A DNA stretch of 64,000 nucleotides from Zanthoxylum bungeanum (taxonomy: Eukaryota; Streptophyta; Magnoliopsida; Sapindales; Rutaceae). This document shows positions 48,177-61,076 of the stretch, piece by piece. Location: contig SKCR01017728.1 of the NCBI GenBank assembly GCA_019454045.1, forward strand, positions 1 to 64,000. The letters are read 5' to 3'. The notes under the pieces were generated by a model. It did no database searches, was not told the DNA's origin, and saw only the letters and a program-made list of their open reading frames with translations. The position numbers and the translations under genes are program-made. Position 1 is the stretch's first letter. Each line of letters begins with the position of its first letter.

Positions 48177-50053
48177 TAGGGTTGTGAATCTTCCAATATC
48201 ATTTTAAAGATGAAGTGATTATTTCATTTTTGTGTAATATATCAGTTTACTAACCTGGAATACTAAATTATGCGAAAGCCTCAGTCGATGGTCAGACGCA
48301 AAAATCCAGTTTAACCCAATTGAACCATATGTCTATGTCAACCAAATTATCTGGATTCATTAAGTTTAAGTTCCAATTATGGCTACCCCCGTCTGATAGG
48401 TATATGTCTATCCTGTAAGGAAATCTATTAAAGGGTTATCTATCCTCAAGGAAGATCGTAGGCTATTAAGTCTAAGGCTGAAACCTAAAATTCCTTTGTC
48501 AAGTTTATTTTACTAGATCAATCTTATTAATGGCCAATTAACAAGACGCATTAAGCTTAAAACTTAATAAGTAAACCTTTAAATTACCCAAACTATAAAA
48601 TAACCCCTTTATAAACCGGTGATATTGGATTTCATCGCAACCCCAGATAACTTGCTTAGTTACAACACATATTTACGGGTAGTAAAAACTTAAATAAAAT
48701 AAAAGACATAAAATAAAATACTGAAAATTAAATGCTGAAAAGTAAATGCTGAAAGTAAATTACTGAAAAAGAAATGCTGAAAGTAAATTGCTGAAAGTAA
48801 ATTGCTGAAAAGTAAATGCTGAAAGTAAATTGCTGAAAAATAAATGCTGAAAGTAAATTTCTGAAAAGTAAATAAAGTAAAAGTACAATAAAAGAAAATG
48901 TTGAGGTAAAAGGATCCACTTTTATTACTTCTGTTTTAGATATCTCCCTTAATATAATATATTAACTTTGCATGATAATTACCAACCAGCCATATAGGTG
49001 GTATCCAGATTAAGTCAGATTAATAATTAATTACCAACCGACCAATCAGACGGTATCCAGTTTAGTCAGGTTAAAACCAATTTAAATAATTACCAACCGA
49101 CCAATATGGCGGTATCCTCGTTAAGTCAGGTTTTAACAAGTTTATATATTATAATTAAGGGAGATTAATCTAAATATTAGTAATAAAATTTTTACCTTTT
49201 ACCCCAGCAAAGGGGAGTTACCTCCTCATTACTGAAAAGTAAAAAACTGAAAATTAAAGAAAGAAAAGTATTATGCGTAAAAGTAAATTGCGGAAAGTAA
49301 AACTGAAAAGTAAAGAAAAGAAAGTGCGAAAACGGAAATTAATTACTGAAAGTTGTAAATAAACAAAAAAGATACAATCTTTTTAGTATTCTTAAGGAAT
49401 TCCTTAGAAGTAAGTATGAATTTACAAATGAAATTGCTTGGTATTTATTGGAAAAATTTTACCTCCATCAAATCATCCACCAAATCCATTATTAATTGCT
49501 CCACTAAATGCTCCACCAAATCCATTATTAATTGCTCCACTAATTGCTTATCATGTTTAGTGGTGATTTGATAATTTTTATTATTTATTTATTAATTTAT
49601 TTTTGCTTTGAAAATGATTGAAAATGACTTTAATAATTACATACAACACACTTCTGGATGGTTCATCAAATTTGGGCATGAAATCTTCAGAATTCGAAAT
49701 TATTTTATCTTTCAGAGTTGTAGATCTTTGCATCTTCTTTAATCTAGAACTTGAATCAGCTCAATCCGATATCGGAGTAAAACGTTATGCCCAAAATACG
49801 ATAGATACGCAAAACTGGAATTTCCAAAACTGCACTTCGTTAAAACGCCCTTTCAAGTTTCCAATCTCCAAAATTAATATGTCAAGTCCAATTTTTGCCT
49901 TTATTTGACCCACATTTCGTCCTAAATGATTTCATTGTGTCCCAATATTATTTTATCTGCAAAATAAACTAAAACACATCAAAACCCCCCGAGAAACTAA
50001 ACAAAATATTAAGTAAAATGGGCGGTAAATATTGATATATTTTCCGCTCATCA
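48177..50053 (-). repeat. Second part of Athila-like LTR B
   Basis: It is the continuation of the LTR begun at 38510, closely similar to LTR A from about 15960 onward. It contains the minisatellite (48715-48885), the three GGCGGTATCC repeats (48976-49116) and the end TCATCA. It lacks the nested solo LTR of copy A. Confidence 0.87.
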
Positions 50054-51405
50054 CACTCCCAAACCTAACATTTGTCTAGTCCTCGAGCAAAACAGAAAAA
50101 TAAAATACAAGAAACAATTAAAATTAAACTAAGCCACTTTTGCAGGGAGCACAGATTGATTTAGCATATGCAACAAGCCTTTAAACCCCTAGGTGTCCCT
50201 AGTGGACGAGTTATAGTCTCGTGAGGGCTTACAACAACAATACCCACAAACATTTTTCAAAAGTAAAAAGATAATAAAACTAATGCGCACAAAAGCAAAA
50301 AGATAGGAGAAAAGAGAATAAAGAAGTTAGTGACTAAACAGATGAAACATCTAATCCAAGTCAATAGTTGTTTTGTTTCATTCTAAATTACCGAATAAGT
50401 AAATTCTCCGATTATTTTTACCATTCTCCATATACACAGTCGAAAAAATATTAATCAACTCATTTTTGCCCACAACAGTCACAAGTGCAGTTGATAAGAG
50501 AGTAATATTTTTGTCCTAAAGTTTTATCAGAATTCACATCTTTTTGCAGCAATGAAATAATTTTTCTGATTTTTTCCTTTGATTTTTGATTTTTTATTTA
50601 TTTATATACAATATCTTCCATATATGTAGCGAGTGTTGGGTTGGTGGCTCCCAAACCAGTTGGCTTTAGGGCACCAGGTCTTAAGACATCCCTACGGACT
50701 TAATTAATCACACTTCAAATATATATATTTTTGCAACATCTTTGATCCATGTAGCGAGCTTTGAGCCAATGACTCCCAAACCAGTTGGTTTTAGGGCACT
50801 AGGTGTTAAAACACCCCTACAGACTTAATAACTTGGATCTCAGACGTTTTTTATTTTTTATTTTTTATTTTTTATTTTTTTTATTCCAATGCTTTTCATA
50901 GATGCTTCATTTAATTAAACTAGAGCACTGAATATTACAAACTTTTCAATTATAGCTCATGTCCGTATGTTACCATGCATGTTGATAATACCTGCTAACT
51001 AGGCATATGAAGATCCGTTTTAGTCAATTTTATGGAGAATTCACAAATTAAATAATTCAAAAGGAAATAAACAAAAATTAACTTGTTTAGAAAATAGGTT
51101 TGAAATACGTCTCAGGAGTGGAAACTCCTTACTCAGCTATCTCTTACCAATTTCACATTTTTAGTCAAAATAAAAACACAAAAACGCAAAATATTTTTGT
51201 AATTTTTTCAATTTTTCAAATTTTTTTTTTTCTATTTTTCGAAAAATTTTGGACTAAAAATAAAAACAACACACCACTAAAAACAAGATACTGATCAACT
51301 AATTCCTTCCCCCAAACCTAAATGAGACATTGTCCCCATTGTCTTAAACAGTAGAAGATGAGTTTAGAAGATAGTACCTGGTTAACTGAAATGCTACACG
51401 AAAAG
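50054..51405 (-). other. Non-coding 3' internal region of element B
   Basis: It is colinear with 18541-19914: a polypurine tract at 50054-50066, duplicated CCAGTTGG segments, and a TTTTTTATTT tract (about 50848-50882) where A has a T-run. No ORF with known domains. Confidence 0.65.
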
Positions 51406-52058
51406 TTAAAGGTTAAGATCCAGATTAATCCGATGCCTCTTACCACGATCGTCCTCAGACCAATTTATCTTTGAAAGGATAGGGTCAATTTGTGGTTCAT
51501 AGGCTAAGATTTGGTCAATTAGATTCGAGCAGTTCTGGCAGTGAAGATGAGTTCTTTTAAAGGTTTTGACACAAACCCATTTCTCCGGGCATCATCAAGA
51601 AACACACAAAGAAAATCATAAAATCCTTCAACGTTGTACAGTCCAAGCAGTTTCTGGTGTATGTTCAGGTTCGCCCAAGATAACACTGTAAAAATTTCCT
51701 CCAATGTACCCAAGCCACATGGCAAAGCAATAAATGCATCAGTACGATTAATCATTTCCACTAGTCGCTCGGACATACCTGGCACAATAAGTTCCTCTCC
51801 GTTTGATGGTCTAATAAGATTCGCCTCTACCAAAAGTTTTGGGATAATTCCCAAAACGTGAATGCCTCCCTCCTGTAAAGCTTTTGAAACGATCCCCATA
51901 AGTCCAAGATTGCCTCCGCCATATACTAAGTTCATATTCCTTGCAGCTAAGACTCGACCCAATTCCTGTGCTGCCTTTACGTATTGTGGCTTAACACCAA
52001 CACTAGTACCACAAAACACACAGATGTTTTCAACTCGTCTTCTTGAAGTGGCTTCCAT
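51406..52058 (-). pseudogene. LOG-like cytokinin riboside phosphate phosphoribohydrolase in element B, nearly full length
   Basis: From MEATSRRRVENICVFCGTS an uninterrupted frame of 179 codons runs to 51519. A one-base loss at the TARTAPDLIDQ position then ends it, and the rest (to INLDLNL at 51406) is in another frame; full length would be about 215 residues, normal for LOG. Visible features: N-terminal ICVFCGTS, nucleotide-binding LVYGGGNLGLMG, the Arg-bearing MSERLVEM segment, and DAFIALPCGLGTLEEI in place of the usual PGGxGTxxE, with Cys for the first Gly. Loss of that Gly makes activity doubtful. It is intronless, on the sense strand of the element, and in the same position as in element A. 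I infer capture of a host LOG mRNA. Confidence 0.9.
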
Positions 52059-52161
52059 GTTTTACTCTGGATGTCTTCAAAAGTGCAATGATGAGTTGAA
52101 TTTATAATACCTGAAAAGGGTGAGTAAAATAATAGCAATAGTACCTGCCAAATGACAATTA

Positions 52162-53221
52162 TTCAGATAGTCCGACGACCGGATTTACTGCCAACATATC
52201 CAGGGATCTCATGGGTCGCTTCCCGAAGATTCACTGATGACGTAGGACTCGCACTTTATTAATATGGGATTAATTAGATGAGAGCGAAAATTAATCTGGG
52301 ATTAATTACGGAGATATTTTATCTGGGATAAAATATTAAATAAAGAGAGAATACGATTAATTTGGAATTAATCGATAAATTTATATATTCGATATATTAA
52401 ACGAAATTGGATTTCGACGCGGAATTAAATTTAGAATTTAATTTGGGCGAACGACTTAATTTAGAATTAATTCGTTAGCGACGAGAATAGTAATTTTACT
52501 AGGAAAAATTATTTAATTAAATTAGATTTAATTTCGTCGCAACGGAAAAATTCGTTAATTTGGAATTAGTGAACCCGAGCACGGAAGTGTTTGCGGACGC
52601 ACTCGCATTTTGAATTCAAGTGCGGCCACAAGTCACATTTAGCGTCAAATCACTAGTCATTCAATTGATGTGATGTCTAGTCACTTTGAGTGATTGACAA
52701 CCAGTCACTATTCATTGATTGATGTAAGTAGTTGGTTGGCATTAATGCTTTGAATTTTGGAAAGTGGATTTGTGTATTAGATTTTTGAAATCTAAAAACC
52801 AACACACTTAACTTTTTTCTTCTCTTTTTCCTCTTCCCTCTCTCACGCCCAATGAGCTGTTTTTCTTCTTCCTTTCACTGCCATTACCGTGAGTTTGCAA
52901 GAAGAGACAAAGGAAGTTTTGCTGCAAAATTTCCGGAGTGCTAGCACGCTTTAAGAGTCTTGCGAAGGTGATAGGGAACTGCACCCGTGAGCATGGAATC
53001 ACAACACAAAGCTTGGAGCTTGATGGAGGTGATGACCGAATTCTTGGAGCTCAAAAATCTGCAAAAGTCGAGAACCTAGGAGGGAAAAACTTGAAGATTT
53101 TCGTTGTTCCTCGCGTCGCAAAAGCCGATCGTTGTAAGTATGTTTCCGCCATGCTTTTACAAGTATTCACATATTGTTTCTTGCTTGAAAATGATCCTTG
53201 GGACCTAATAGATACCCAACA
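52162..53221 (+). repeat. Copia family A 5' LTR, first half missing
   Basis: It matches 59058-60082 and 6000-7013 and ends ACCCAACA. The ORF at 52938-53243 lies in the LTR/leader and has no known domain. Confidence 0.85.
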
Positions 53222-53222
53222 A

Positions 53223-53234
53223 TGGTATCTTGAG
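53223..53234 (+). other. Decayed copia primer-binding site
   Basis: TGGTATCTTGAGC, one base after the LTR end, is close to TGGTATCAGAGC, so the element is plus-oriented. Confidence 0.75.
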
Positions 53235-55700
53235 CTATTTTGAGCATGAAACTTGATTAGGGTAAAATTTGGGCAAAATTGATTTGAGCATGTTTGAGTG
53301 AAATTGATTGTTTGAGTATGCTTAAATTATGAGAACATAGTGTTATGCATTTTCAATTTGATGAAAATTGGATTGGACAAATTTTCCCCAAATCCATTGG
53401 CTTGGCCGAATGGTTGAGTGCCCTAAATAGTCATGGTATTTTGGTTTTTGATAATTGGATGACTTGAAACAATTGGGAATTGTTAATTTAGGATTCAATT
53501 GGATTGATTTTGGAATTGGACAAAAAACTCTACAATTACCGTGACATTAAAGCATGAAAATGATATGATTTTTTGATTAAAATGTGTTGGACATGTTTTG
53601 ATGATAATGAGCATAATTAATTGTACAAATTGGTGTTTTGGAAATGTTAATTTGGGTAATTAATTATGGCAATACACTTAGGTTAATTAAGTTATAAAAT
53701 TTGGAATTTAGTAATTTAATTAATTGGGCCTATTTGGAAATTGGGCTTGAAAAGTTGTAATTGGGCTTAATGGGCTTGGTTGTACCAAGATTGGTTTAGG
53801 CTGAATTGGTTGGATCCGATTGGGCCCAAAACCATATCCATAAAGTCCAATTATGACTTAAATGGACCTTTAATTTTAATTGGGCCTAATGGGCCTAAAT
53901 TGATTTCTTGGTAAATAAGGGTGATTCCTTACATGGGCTTTGGTATTTGGGTTTGACCCATATTGACCAAAAGTTCATGCCTTAGAAATTAATTAAAAGC
54001 CCATTGGACTTTAAATTAAATTGACATTGGATGTTAATAGGGCTTTGAGACCCGTAACGATTAGATTTAGAATCTAAGTCGTAAAGGTACATTAAAAAGT
54101 GTATTATTCAATTTGGAATTAAATATAGAATTAGTATTAAATACAAATTAAATTGGATTTAATGTTGTAGTTTAATTTAATTCAAGAATTCGTACTTTGA
54201 GTATTTATTCGCAAAACGAGTTTGACTCGCGCAAAATCAAATCGTTGTTTGAACATTGGATGATCATTTATATTCAGATTAATTAATTGGATTAGATTGA
54301 TTGATAACATGCTTCTGTGAATACATGGTTGCGATGTATGAATAATGTATATCGGATGGATATTAGATGGGTGGGGCAATTTTGGAAATTGTTGTAATAA
54401 ATTTAGAATTTATTAATTGGACCTGCGTGTTTAGCCTTTTCCCTCCTTACTCTTTGTATTTCTCTTCTCACCTATTCCCCTCAATGTAAATGAGGTTTCT
54501 TTATAAGTTTTATGTAATCAGGTAGAAGTAATACTTGTACTAGCATGAGAGAGGAAATATAGAGATTTATTCTAGGAACAATGTTTAAGTATCCATCCGC
54601 ATATCATTGTTATATTTATTTTTATGCACCTTATTATGTGTTTAAAATGCATGTTTAAGGGTGTATGATGATGAGACCTTAACAAAGATAATTAATTGGT
54701 TGCCAATTATACGCGAAAAACCCTCAATACATATTAAGCATTTTTCCTTCCATTGAGTGATTCTTACTCAAGATCCAAGACTCGCAATGGTTTGTTGGCC
54801 AAAGTCAAGACCTTTGTCCGTCGAGGATGTGTTTGAATCATGAAGGCTTTGTTCCATATTGGTGTCTCGTCCAAGTTGTGATTTTTTGGCCAAAGTCAAG
54901 ATCACTTCTTGTCCATCAACATTGATTACAAAGCTTTCCAAGGTCAATAGGTTCCGCTTAACTGGGATCACTAAGTTTGTTATGCCAAAGCCAAGACTTA
55001 GTTGATTCAAAGGAAAAAGGTTAGGCAATATATTAGATATATTGGCATATATAAGATATATGTTTCGGAGTTGGATGTCCACCTACTGGATCTAGGAATT
55101 GGAAGGGATCCAACTGATCTTAGAGATCTACCTAGTTAATTATCATACAATTTGTTGGCCAAAGTCAAGATTGTGTGTTATTTAACGGAATCCTAGCCCA
55201 CTAGGAAACAAGGTTTCCAGAGTATTCAACAGATGGTTAGAGGCTCGCCGAAAAATAGTGGGAGGCAAGTATTGAATTTGTAATATTCGTTTAGTTACTT
55301 GCCATACGCGCTCATTCAAATAATTCGTCAATATAAATTAATTTATTAGTTGGACTAATAATTAATGTTGTTTTTTAATAAACAGTTGGACTGTATTCAA
55401 ACTAATTTCAATTAATAGTTGATTTTATAATTGGATTATAGTAATCAATATAATTGAATTTACCAATTAAATTATAGTTGATTATATAGTTAGACTATAG
55501 TAATCATTATAATGAATAGTACCTGAAATCGTTGATTGGATAGTTGGACTATAGCAATCAAGATAAATAGAAAGATTAGTGTTTAAAACATAATCCTAAG
55601 AGAAAATGTTTTTTTAAACGACTTTAATTTTCAAATTGGGAATAAAACTTCAGGATAGTCCTGAAAACTAACAAGTTACTTTATTTGATAAAGTAACATC
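53235..55700 (+). other. Copia family A leader with short repeats
   Basis: TTGGCCAAAGTCAAGA-type phrases recur at about 54796, 54886, 54982 (variant) and 55153. Farther on, GTTGGACTATAGTAATCAA-type phrases recur four to five times (about 55330-55570). No ORF in the sense direction. The minus-strand ORF at 54768-55082 is a by-product of these repeats. Confidence 0.6.
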
Positions 55701-58101
55701 TTAGGCCTAAGCCTGTAGTTAAGCAAATAGTAAAACATGATATTTGGAATATTCATGTGATGATAACTTTAGTGCTTAATCCAATAAGCTTGCCAAATAG
55801 ACTCCATAATTTCTTATTCAGAACTAAGGATTAGATCATTATAGTATGAAAATGAAATTGAAGGATCTTAATAGATCTATTCTTAGATCTTAGAAGTACT
55901 GAATTACAACAGTAAACCCTTGGAGAGTTAATGGCTATACTCAAGGAGATAAAACCAAAGTTTGCAATCAGACGAGAAGCGCAAGGCACATCTTACTTCG
56001 ACATCCCAGAAGGCCAAAGGCTTCTGGAATGTGAAAAGGGCAAAGGCAAAGTCATTATAATCTTCTGGAAAGATAAAGGACATATCCCAAGATGTCTGAC
56101 TAAATTGTGGCAAACAGGGTCACTGAAGAGTGACTACCGTATGGACAAGGCAGACATGAAGGAATTGAAGACGGTGCAAGGTTCCGACTTCAAATATGTT
56201 TGTTATAAACATGTTCATTACTGGTATTAAAATTGGATTTTAGATGCTGGATGTGGTACATAAATATGTACTGATGTGCAGAATCTGCTGATTAGCAAGA
56301 TATTAACTTCAGATGAGATTGATCTGCGAATCGGAAACGGGACGACAGTCGATATTTTAACCGTAGATACCTAAGTTTAGGGACTAGCCTATGGGTATGT
56401 ACTTAAATTTGGAAAATGTTAAAATGTAACTAGTTTGACTAGATACATTATCTTTATATCAGGGTTTAACCGGTTGCGGGTATACCTTTATATTCTAGAC
56501 ACTAAAGTGTTTTATTTTATAAAGATGATATTGAGATAAACACATTAGATGTGAATAACAGTATTTATATTTTGAATATAAATAAATCTCAAACATATAA
56601 CATGACAAATAAATAGCTCAAACTGAGTAAATTAGTTGAGACTTAAATATGGCATTGTTGTCTGGGACACAATTAAACAAGACTCGTATATCCACACTTT
56701 CGAAGAGTGGGTACTAGGAAAAATTTGATTCCATTCAAATAAAGTTTACGACTCTAGTTTATTGGGCAAAGTGCCTGAAACACCTTTACTTGGTAAAAGT
56801 GCAAGTGTCATCGATCTGTTAGCCCTTGTTCATAGTGACGTAAGTGGGCCCATATCTAGCTAGGCTAGAGGTTGATATGAATGTTTCATGACCTTTACGG
56901 ATGTGGCATCGCGTTATGGTTATGTGTTTCGTTTGAAACACAAATCAGAACTTTTACAGTTTCGACACGAAGTAGACAAACAGATCGGCTAAAGTATTAA
57001 AACCATAATGATAAGACCATGATGAAAATACTTAAGCAATAAGTTTCTCAAATACTTGAAAGAGTATAGTATTCTTTCAAAGAGGACTCCTCCCGGAACA
57101 CGTCAATTTGACGGTGTGTCCGAACAAAGAAACCAAATTTTGTTGGACATGATAAGGTAATCACGAGTCGCTCTGAGCTACTATTTCCTTCAATGGATAC
57201 GCATTTGAACAGTGCAAAACTTATTTAGAATAAGGTTCCATAAAAATTTGTTTGACAGATTTCATATTAGATATGAATAGGAAAGAAACGGGTTTTCTCA
57301 TTCCTGAAGATTTGGGATGCTAGGCAAATGTTTGGATGATACCAAACTAGAACCCACATCGGATAAGTGCCTAAGTTGTAGGTTATCCGAGGGAAACCAA
57401 AGTATAGTATTTATACAACTCATTAGAGAACAATGTAATTGTTGCTCACCATGCATTTTTCCTAAGAGGAATACCTATATGCAGTGGTAAGTGGGAGAAA
57501 AGTAAAACTCGATGAAAATCAGAGTAATACTATTCCAGGCACCGATTTCTTAATAGAACATAGATAGTTCATCAAGGATGAAACTATACTAATAATCTTC
57601 GAATACACAAAACCACGTAAGTCGGAGAGAGTCAGAAAACACCTGGGAGGTCTAGGTTTCTGATCTCACCTCATAAAGATGTCATCTTATTGAGGAATAC
57701 GAACTGACTACATATGAGGAAGTGATACAAGGTATCAACTCCCTATTATGGCAAAGTGCCATGATATCCAAAATGGATTCCATGTATACCAACCAAGTTT
57801 GGACACTGGTTGATGTACCGGAAGGCATTATGCCTATTGGTACCATATAAGTCTTCAAGGAAGACGTACATGGAAGGCAACATACCAACGTACTAAGCTA
57901 GGCTTGTAGCGGAAATGTATCGTTATCAACATTGTGTAGATTACGACGAAACCTTTTACCTGTTGCCACGGTAAATCCATTTGGATAATGCTTGCTGATG
58001 CTGCATATTTCATTTATGAAATATGTCAGCTGAATGCCAAAATTGTTTTCCTTAATGAAAACCTTTTGGAGGATGTTTACAACATCCTGATGGTTTTATC
58101 G
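55701..58101 (+). pseudogene. Copia family A gag, protease, integrase and N-terminal reverse transcriptase, heavily mutated
   Basis: Pieces can be read across three frames. Gag end and knuckle remnant ending KADMKELKTVQGSDF (to about 56200). Protease region ILDAGCGT-like, then TDVQNLLISKILTSDEIDLR and IGNGTTVDILTV (56236-56370). Integrase LVHSDVSGPIS, FMTFTDVASRYGYVFRLKHK (56820-56960) and TPPGTRQFDGVSEQRNQILL (57085-57150). RT TYEEVIQGINSLLWQSAM, MDSMYTNQVWTLVDVPEG (57710-57830) and a decayed VKTAFLNGNLEEDVY-like segment (58015-58085). Stops occur every few dozen codons. The RT is then cut by a solo LTR at 58102. Confidence 0.82.
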
Positions 58102-60082
58102 TGTTGGACAATTATGACCCATAGCGTCACTATTTGTACAGATCATGGTGTTGTTATACAAATTAACTATGTGACAAAGGAGATTGCACTTTTATCATTT
58201 ATGATTAGATCACCAAGATGTAAAAATGAAAGGAGGTCCCTATGATTTGTTCCTGGATTGAGAATGATATGAGACAGTATCAGTCCACGAAGGATAAATC
58301 ATTAAATATCCCTAATCAGAGTATTATCGAGATTGGACATCGATGAATACGTAAAAGACTAGTATTACACTTGTGCGCGTTGTGAGGGCACAACAACATA
58401 GTTCTCATATATTTGGGTATAGGATACTCATGCAAGTGTAATAGGAGGTTGTGTTTTACCAATGGTACGGGAAACAGCTTCGCTTTGGATAAACCCCATC
58501 GGAATTCCATTAGTAGTATGACTATGTGTCTATGGAAGTCCGAAATCAGGGTAGGTGTATTTGGTCTTACCCTGAGACTTGCACCGCTAATACTTGCGAT
58601 AATCGATATACTTTGGTTTTGGTCGTCCAGGGTTTTAACCGGTTTCTGTGTACGCCTCTTCTGGGTATATCGAGAATCGTAGTATGTTGGGTGTGATGTC
58701 AAGACGGAAGTATCACTCCAGTCATAGTGGAGATGATCGTCACGTAGGATACGGGACTGGTTCTCATAGATGCTGCAGTTATTGGGATATTATGACTAGG
58801 TCATGTTTATCCGATTATAGAGACTAGTTACCAGACATCCGACATGTGTTTCGTACGGGGCAGACACAATTTCAGCCCCAGGCCTAGCACGTGATCATCC
58901 GATACTGGATCGACATACACAATACTATGTATACTACGCCTGATATAGATTGCTTATTCCTGTAAGCATATTTCTGGAGAATTGGGTCGGCATGACGCTT
59001 TGCTATAAGCCAACCTTGTCTTGTAAATCGGTATAAACGTAGTACGAGGTACTTACATGTTCGGATAGTCCGAAGACCGTATTTACTGCCAATATATCCG
59101 GGGATATCATGGGTCGCTTCTCGAAGATTCACCGATGACGTAAGACTCGCACTATAATTAATCTGGGATTAATTTGACGTGAGAGAAAATTAATCTGGGA
59201 TTAATTGCAGAGATATTTTATTTGGGATAAAATATCAATTAAAGAGAGAGAACGATTAATTTGGAATTAATCGGTAAATTAATATATTCGATATATTATA
59301 CGAAATTGTATTTCACACGAAATTAAAATTAGATTTTAATTCGTTAGCGACGTGAATAATGATTTCGCTAGACATAATCATTTAATTGCGTCGCAATGGA
59401 AAAATCATTAATTTGGAATTAGCGAACCCGAGCCCGGGATTGTTTGCGAGCGCATTCGCCTTTCGAATTTGAGTGTGGCACGCAAGTCAAATCAAGCGTC
59501 AAATCATTAGTCACATCAAGCGTCAAATCACATGTCACTTTGAGTGATGTGACAATTGATTGATTGATTGATGTGAGTTGATGGCAAACATTTAATGCTT
59601 GAATTTTTGAAATTGAAAAATAGCAAATGGTTAATTGATTTTGGAAATTAAAAACCTATTACATATTTTTCTTTTCTCTTTCTCTCCTTTGCTCACGATT
59701 TTGGAGCCAAAAACTTCTCTCTCTCTCACATTTTTCCTTCTGTTTTTCTGGTTTGACCAAGTGATGAAGGAGAAGCTAAGGAAATTTATGGCAAATTTCT
59801 TGGGTGCTAGCACATATAGGAGCCATCCTAAGGTGATAGGGAACTCACTACATGAGCATGGAATCATCCCTTGGAGCTTGGAGCTTTCATGGAGGACATC
59901 AATGGTCGAAAATGGTGGAAAAACAACTGCCACTGCCGTGACTTGGAGAAGGGCAGAAACTGATTTTTATCTTCACCACATCGTCTCAACCGATCATTGT
60001 GAGTATTCCGCAACTCCTTTGAATGTATTCACATGTATTTTCATTGATTGATAATGATCCTTGGACCTTAGAGAATCCAACA
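58102..60082 (+). mobile_element. Copia family A solo LTR inside a family A reverse transcriptase, TATCG duplication
   Basis: TGTTGGACAATTATGACC to GAATCCAACA is flanked by TATCG at 58097-58101 and 60083-60087. The RT reading frame resumes on the far side (GLKQALCSWNCRFD). It is 1981 bp long. ORFs inside (58316-58702, 58884-59132, 59635-60051) are LTR sequence without known domains. Confidence 0.92.
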
Positions 60083-61060
60083 TATCGTATCAAAACTAGC
60101 AAACAAGGTTTGCAAGTTATTCGATCCATGAATGGATTGAAGCAAGCATTGTGTTCTTGGAATTGTCGTTTTGATGTAATCATAATGGTGTATGATTTAA
60201 TTCAAAACGAAAATGATTCTTGTGTATATAAGGAGGTTAGTGGGAGCGCACTGACAGTGAATGTCCTAAATAAATGATGATATATCATTTCTTGGAAATG
60301 ATATTCCATAATACAATCGGTGAAAGCTTGGCTTTCGTGAAAAATTCTCTATAGAAGTCTTGGGAGAAACAACCTTTATTCTAGGAATAAAGATCTACTG
60401 GGATGGATTTAAAGTTGTTAATACTCTCCAAGAACCCGTACATTTAAAAATGTACGCGACCTGGTGTCTCATATACTTTGAGCATATGGAGTCACAATCA
60501 GGCCAATCCAAGTGATAGTCACTGGATTGATGTTAAGAACATCCTTTAGTATATTAGAAGATCTAAGGATGCTGTCTTATACTATGGAGAAGGAGAACTT
60601 GAAGTGACTGGGTTCACTGCTGCAAGTTTTCCAAACCGATATAAACGACTATAAGTCCTAAGAACGGTAACTATAAAGTTTGAATAACGGAACCGTGAGC
60701 TGGAAATCATCCAAGCAAGATACTGTTACCGAATAAACAACAAAAATGGATTATTGCTGCAGCTGAGGCATAAATCGAAGCCCTCTGGATTGATAATAAT
60801 CTAATTAGATTAGATATAGTTATGTTAGCAGCATAGTTAGGCTACAGCGCAGGCTAAAGAACCAATGGTCTCATCAACGATCCATATATATACTTCACTA
60901 TTCATCTGATTCGTTCGGATCATACATCGTGGCGGTGTGATGATCGAATAAATAGCATCAGATGATAACCATGCAAATCTGCTGACGAAATCATTTCCTC
61001 AGCAGAAGTTTGGGCGAACCGTACATAGTTCGAGTGTTGGACACTTGAGTGATTGGCTAT
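60083..61060 (+). pseudogene. Copia family A reverse transcriptase C-terminal part and RNase H, broken
   Basis: After the solo LTR: RSMNGLKQALCSWNCRFDVI and IQNENDSCVYKEVSGSALTV (60120-60265), the RT region just before the YVDD active site, which is lost to stops. Next come GIKIYWDGFK-like sequence (about 60385-60415), then RNase H pieces QTDINDYKS, LNNGTVSWKSSKQDTVTE and EMDY-like residues (about 60630-60750). It clearly was one pol gene with 57690-58101. Confidence 0.82.
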
Positions 61061-61076
61061 AGGCCAAGTGGGAGAT
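61061..61076 (+). other. Polypurine tract of copia family A element
   Basis: AGGCCAAGTGGGAGAT lies directly before TGTTGGACAG, the standard copia plus-strand primer next to the 3' LTR. Confidence 0.88.

Larger units (their letters stand above)
38510..52161 (-). mobile_element. Athila-like retrotransposon B carrying a LOG-like gene
   Basis: LTR B starts TGACCGGTGCG at 38510, is interrupted at 38752-48176 by a complete copia element, resumes at 48177 and ends TCATCA at 50053, followed by a polypurine tract and internal sequence colinear with element A as far as the LOG-like gene (51406-52058). It leaves the A sequence at about 52130-52161, where a copia family A LTR begins, so integrase and everything upstream are missing. 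The primer site and LTR at 62058-63213 could be its other end. Confidence 0.82.

Noticed and set aside
48728..48919. Phe/Ser/Tyr-rich ORFs over the LTR minisatellites (also 62798-62995)
   Set aside because: They are translations of the GAAAGTAAATTGCT-type tandem repeat.
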